Origin: Kibdelosporangium banguiense
GTDB lineage: Bacteria; Actinomycetota; Actinomycetes; Mycobacteriales; Pseudonocardiaceae
Reading direction: 5' to 3'
DNA length: 64,000 nt
NCBI RefSeq assembly: GCF_017876405.1
Contig: NZ_JAGINW010000001.1
Location: forward strand, 5,345,203 to 5,409,202
A model generated the notes under the pieces. The model was not told where the DNA came from. It worked only from the letters and a program-made list of their open reading frames with translations, and made no database searches. Below, piece by piece: positions 63,833 to 64,000 of the stretch. Positions within the stretch are counted from its first letter, which is position 1. Every line of letters starts with the position of its first letter. A program made the position numbers and the translations under genes.

Positions 63833-64000
63833 ATGGCGGTTCCGCGAACGCCGAACTATCACGGCAGGAAACTGCTGCGTGAGCTGAAACGGTTGCGTGA
63901 ACAGGCCGGTATGACCCGGGAGCGGGCCGGCGACGAGTTGCGCATGACGCCGCGGAAACTCAGCCGGATCGAGAACGGCCAGCTGCCCAAGTACCACGAG
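63833..64000 (+). CDS. XRE-family regulator, N-terminus only
   Basis: The first 56 codons of a helix-turn-helix regulator behind AGAGGAG: GRKLLRELKRLREQAGMTRE, RAGDELRMTPRKLSRIENGQ. This is the start of the actinomycete XRE/DUF5753 type, often paired with DUF397 genes. It continues beyond the window. Confidence 0.85.
   Translation, partial: MAVPRTPNYHGRKLLRELKRLREQAGMTRERAGDELRMTPRKLSRIENGQLPKYHE

Overview
The window is very GC-rich, uses many GTG starts and 4-bp gene overlaps, and carries a Der-PlsC-Cmk / RluB-ScpB-ScpA-ParA-XerD chromosomal block like that of mycobacteria and relatives. With the secreted CBM2 chitinase under two DasR-like sites this points to a filamentous actinomycete, most likely Pseudonocardiales. 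No species is claimed.

Bases 1-15.6 kb are a mobile-element graveyard ending at a tRNA-Pro(GGG) gene. It holds tandem tyrosine recombinases, a broken IS3-type element cut by TTATGCCG repeats, an orphan Imm7-like immunity gene, a LysR/NmrA/darcynin cassette between 47-bp inverted repeats, the 3' end of a group II intron, and two identical inverted 897-bp IS5-type elements. These two bracket a TetR-repressor/flavin-monooxygenase pair controlled by four tetO-like boxes. An integrase next to the tRNA, probably of an integrative element, is split by a 941-bp IS with a clean 5-bp target duplication.

Bases 15.7-35.6 kb are mostly core chromosome: der, plsC, cmk, a GNAT, a DAO-type oxidase, a MEDS/STAS regulator, a GH18 chitinase, a domain-swapped RibD-like enzyme, rluB, scpB, scpA, a small RHH-like protein, parA, an ArsR regulator, xerD, a DUF1707/TM2 protein, ilvD, a secreted beta-propeller, and a two-component system with a polytopic membrane protein.

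Bases 35.8-46.5 kb look like a catabolic island. A LysR gene diverges from a tightly packed run: flavin monooxygenase, CocE-type hydrolase, NTF2-like protein, NIPSNAP protein, DedA protein, an mARC-like MOSC protein, a VanB-type reductase and an acetamidase/formamidase. A convergent acyl-CoA ligase and a GAF-LuxR regulator follow. The MOSC/reductase/amidase/ligase order suggests processing of an N-oxygenated amide-type substrate (inference).

Bases 46.5-64 kb hold secreted proteins and regulators: a trypsin-like protease, a CBS-CBS-BON protein behind an 18-bp palindrome, a small secreted beta-sandwich-type protein, a 2754-residue secreted SpvB/TcB-like plus RHS (TcC-like) giant with a variable C-terminal nuclease-like tip and a candidate immunity gene, an SDR lacking its YxxxK pair, a LAL-type LuxR regulator, a DUF2461 protein, a broken NmrA-type gene and the start of an XRE regulator.
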